Source: Desulfobulbaceae bacterium (GTDB taxonomy: Bacteria; Desulfobacterota; Desulfobulbia; Desulfobulbales; Desulfurivibrionaceae). From it: a stretch of DNA of 5,534 bases. Location: assembly GCA_003517965.1 (NCBI GenBank), contig DOZO01000037.1:5830-11363 (forward strand). Reading direction: 5' to 3'. How positions within the stretch are numbered: position 1 is the first letter of the stretch; the number at the start of each line of letters is the position of its first letter. The position numbers and the translations under genes were made by a program. The notes below the pieces were generated by a model. That model was not told the origin of the DNA. It saw only the letters and a list, made by a program, of their open reading frames with translations, and did no database searches. This document shows, one piece after another, positions 5,296 through 5,534 of this stretch.

Positions 5296-5534
5296 ATGAG
5301 TGTTCCTGATTACACTGGATATTGGACGGGGAAGATCGAAGGCACAAATCAGGGTGGACTGACTCTCAATATTCATCAAAAAAATGAAATAATTACTGGA
5401 ATCGCAAAACTTAGCGAACCAGCACTTGGTGAATACGAATATATAATTCAAGGCCTATCCTCAGAGAATCTCTCTCTAAATTTAATTCCAGGCCGACAAT
5501 CTGGAGGGTTTAATCGGCTCCTCGCTGTTTCAAG
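5296..5534 (+). CDS. Unrecognised beta-rich protein, N-terminal 79 residues (3' end outside window)
   Basis: A new frame opens at ATG 5296 behind a strong TAAGGAG site (5284-5290, 5-base spacing) that directly follows the GTTAGGC core. It stays open to the window end. The protein starts M-S-V-P-D-Y-T-G-Y-W-T-G-K-I-E-G-T-N-Q-G-G, then L-T-L-N-I-H-Q, then I-I-T-G-I-A-K-L, then G-E-Y-E-Y-I-I-Q-G, then L-S-L-N-L-I-P. Alternating hydrophobic strands and repeated Gly-turns suggest an antiparallel beta sheet or small barrel, with a conserved-looking W-x-G-x-x-x-G-T-N-x-G opening. There is no signal peptide or membrane segment. I do not recognise a named family. Its position makes it the next cassette in the array. 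Low GC and use of codons such as ATA resemble the restriction-modification genes, not the left flank. Confidence 0.8.
   Translation, partial: MSVPDYTGYWTGKIEGTNQGGLTLNIHQKNEIITGIAKLSEPALGEYEYIIQGLSSENLSLNLIPGRQSGGFNRLLAVS

Overview
The window joins two kinds of DNA. Bases 1 to about 2670 are GC-rich, tightly packed, all on the + strand, and look like ordinary chromosome. They hold the tail of a GNAT acetyltransferase, a secreted metallo-beta-lactamase-fold hydrolase, a small cysteine-rich PAS-type protein whose frame is broken by one base near its 3' end, and a class I SAM-dependent methyltransferase. The codon use and the PAS protein with its GCGK...C..C cluster suggest a Gram-negative anaerobe of the deltaproteobacterial (Desulfuromonadales/Desulfobacterota) kind. 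That is an impression from protein style only and is held loosely.

Bases 2671-3130 contain no gene and mark a composition change: the sequence turns visibly AT-rich from about 2770 onward. This stretch holds an imperfect palindrome just after the methyltransferase, an 18-base dyad (2962-2979) and a good sigma70-like promoter (3044-3073).

Bases 3131-5208 hold a two-gene type II restriction-modification operon. A complete C5-cytosine DNA methyltransferase comes first, and its stop overlaps the start (ATGA) of a NotI-family restriction endonuclease with a Cys cluster expected to bind iron. The methyltransferase protects the host DNA that the endonuclease would cut. Methyltransferase-first order with translational coupling suits a mobile module that must establish protection early.

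Six bases after the endonuclease stop begins a roughly 70-base hairpin-forming element ending in GTTAGGC (5277-5283), which reads as an integron attC recombination site. Twelve bases later a new gene starts, with its ribosome site directly after the GTTAGGC core, and it runs off the window. This is the layout of integron gene cassettes: gene(s), attC, next gene. No integron integrase and no canonical left-hand attC or attI are visible, so this looks like the start of a cassette array without its integrase (CALIN-like), with a restriction-modification operon as its first recognisable cargo and an unrecognised beta-rich protein as the next.
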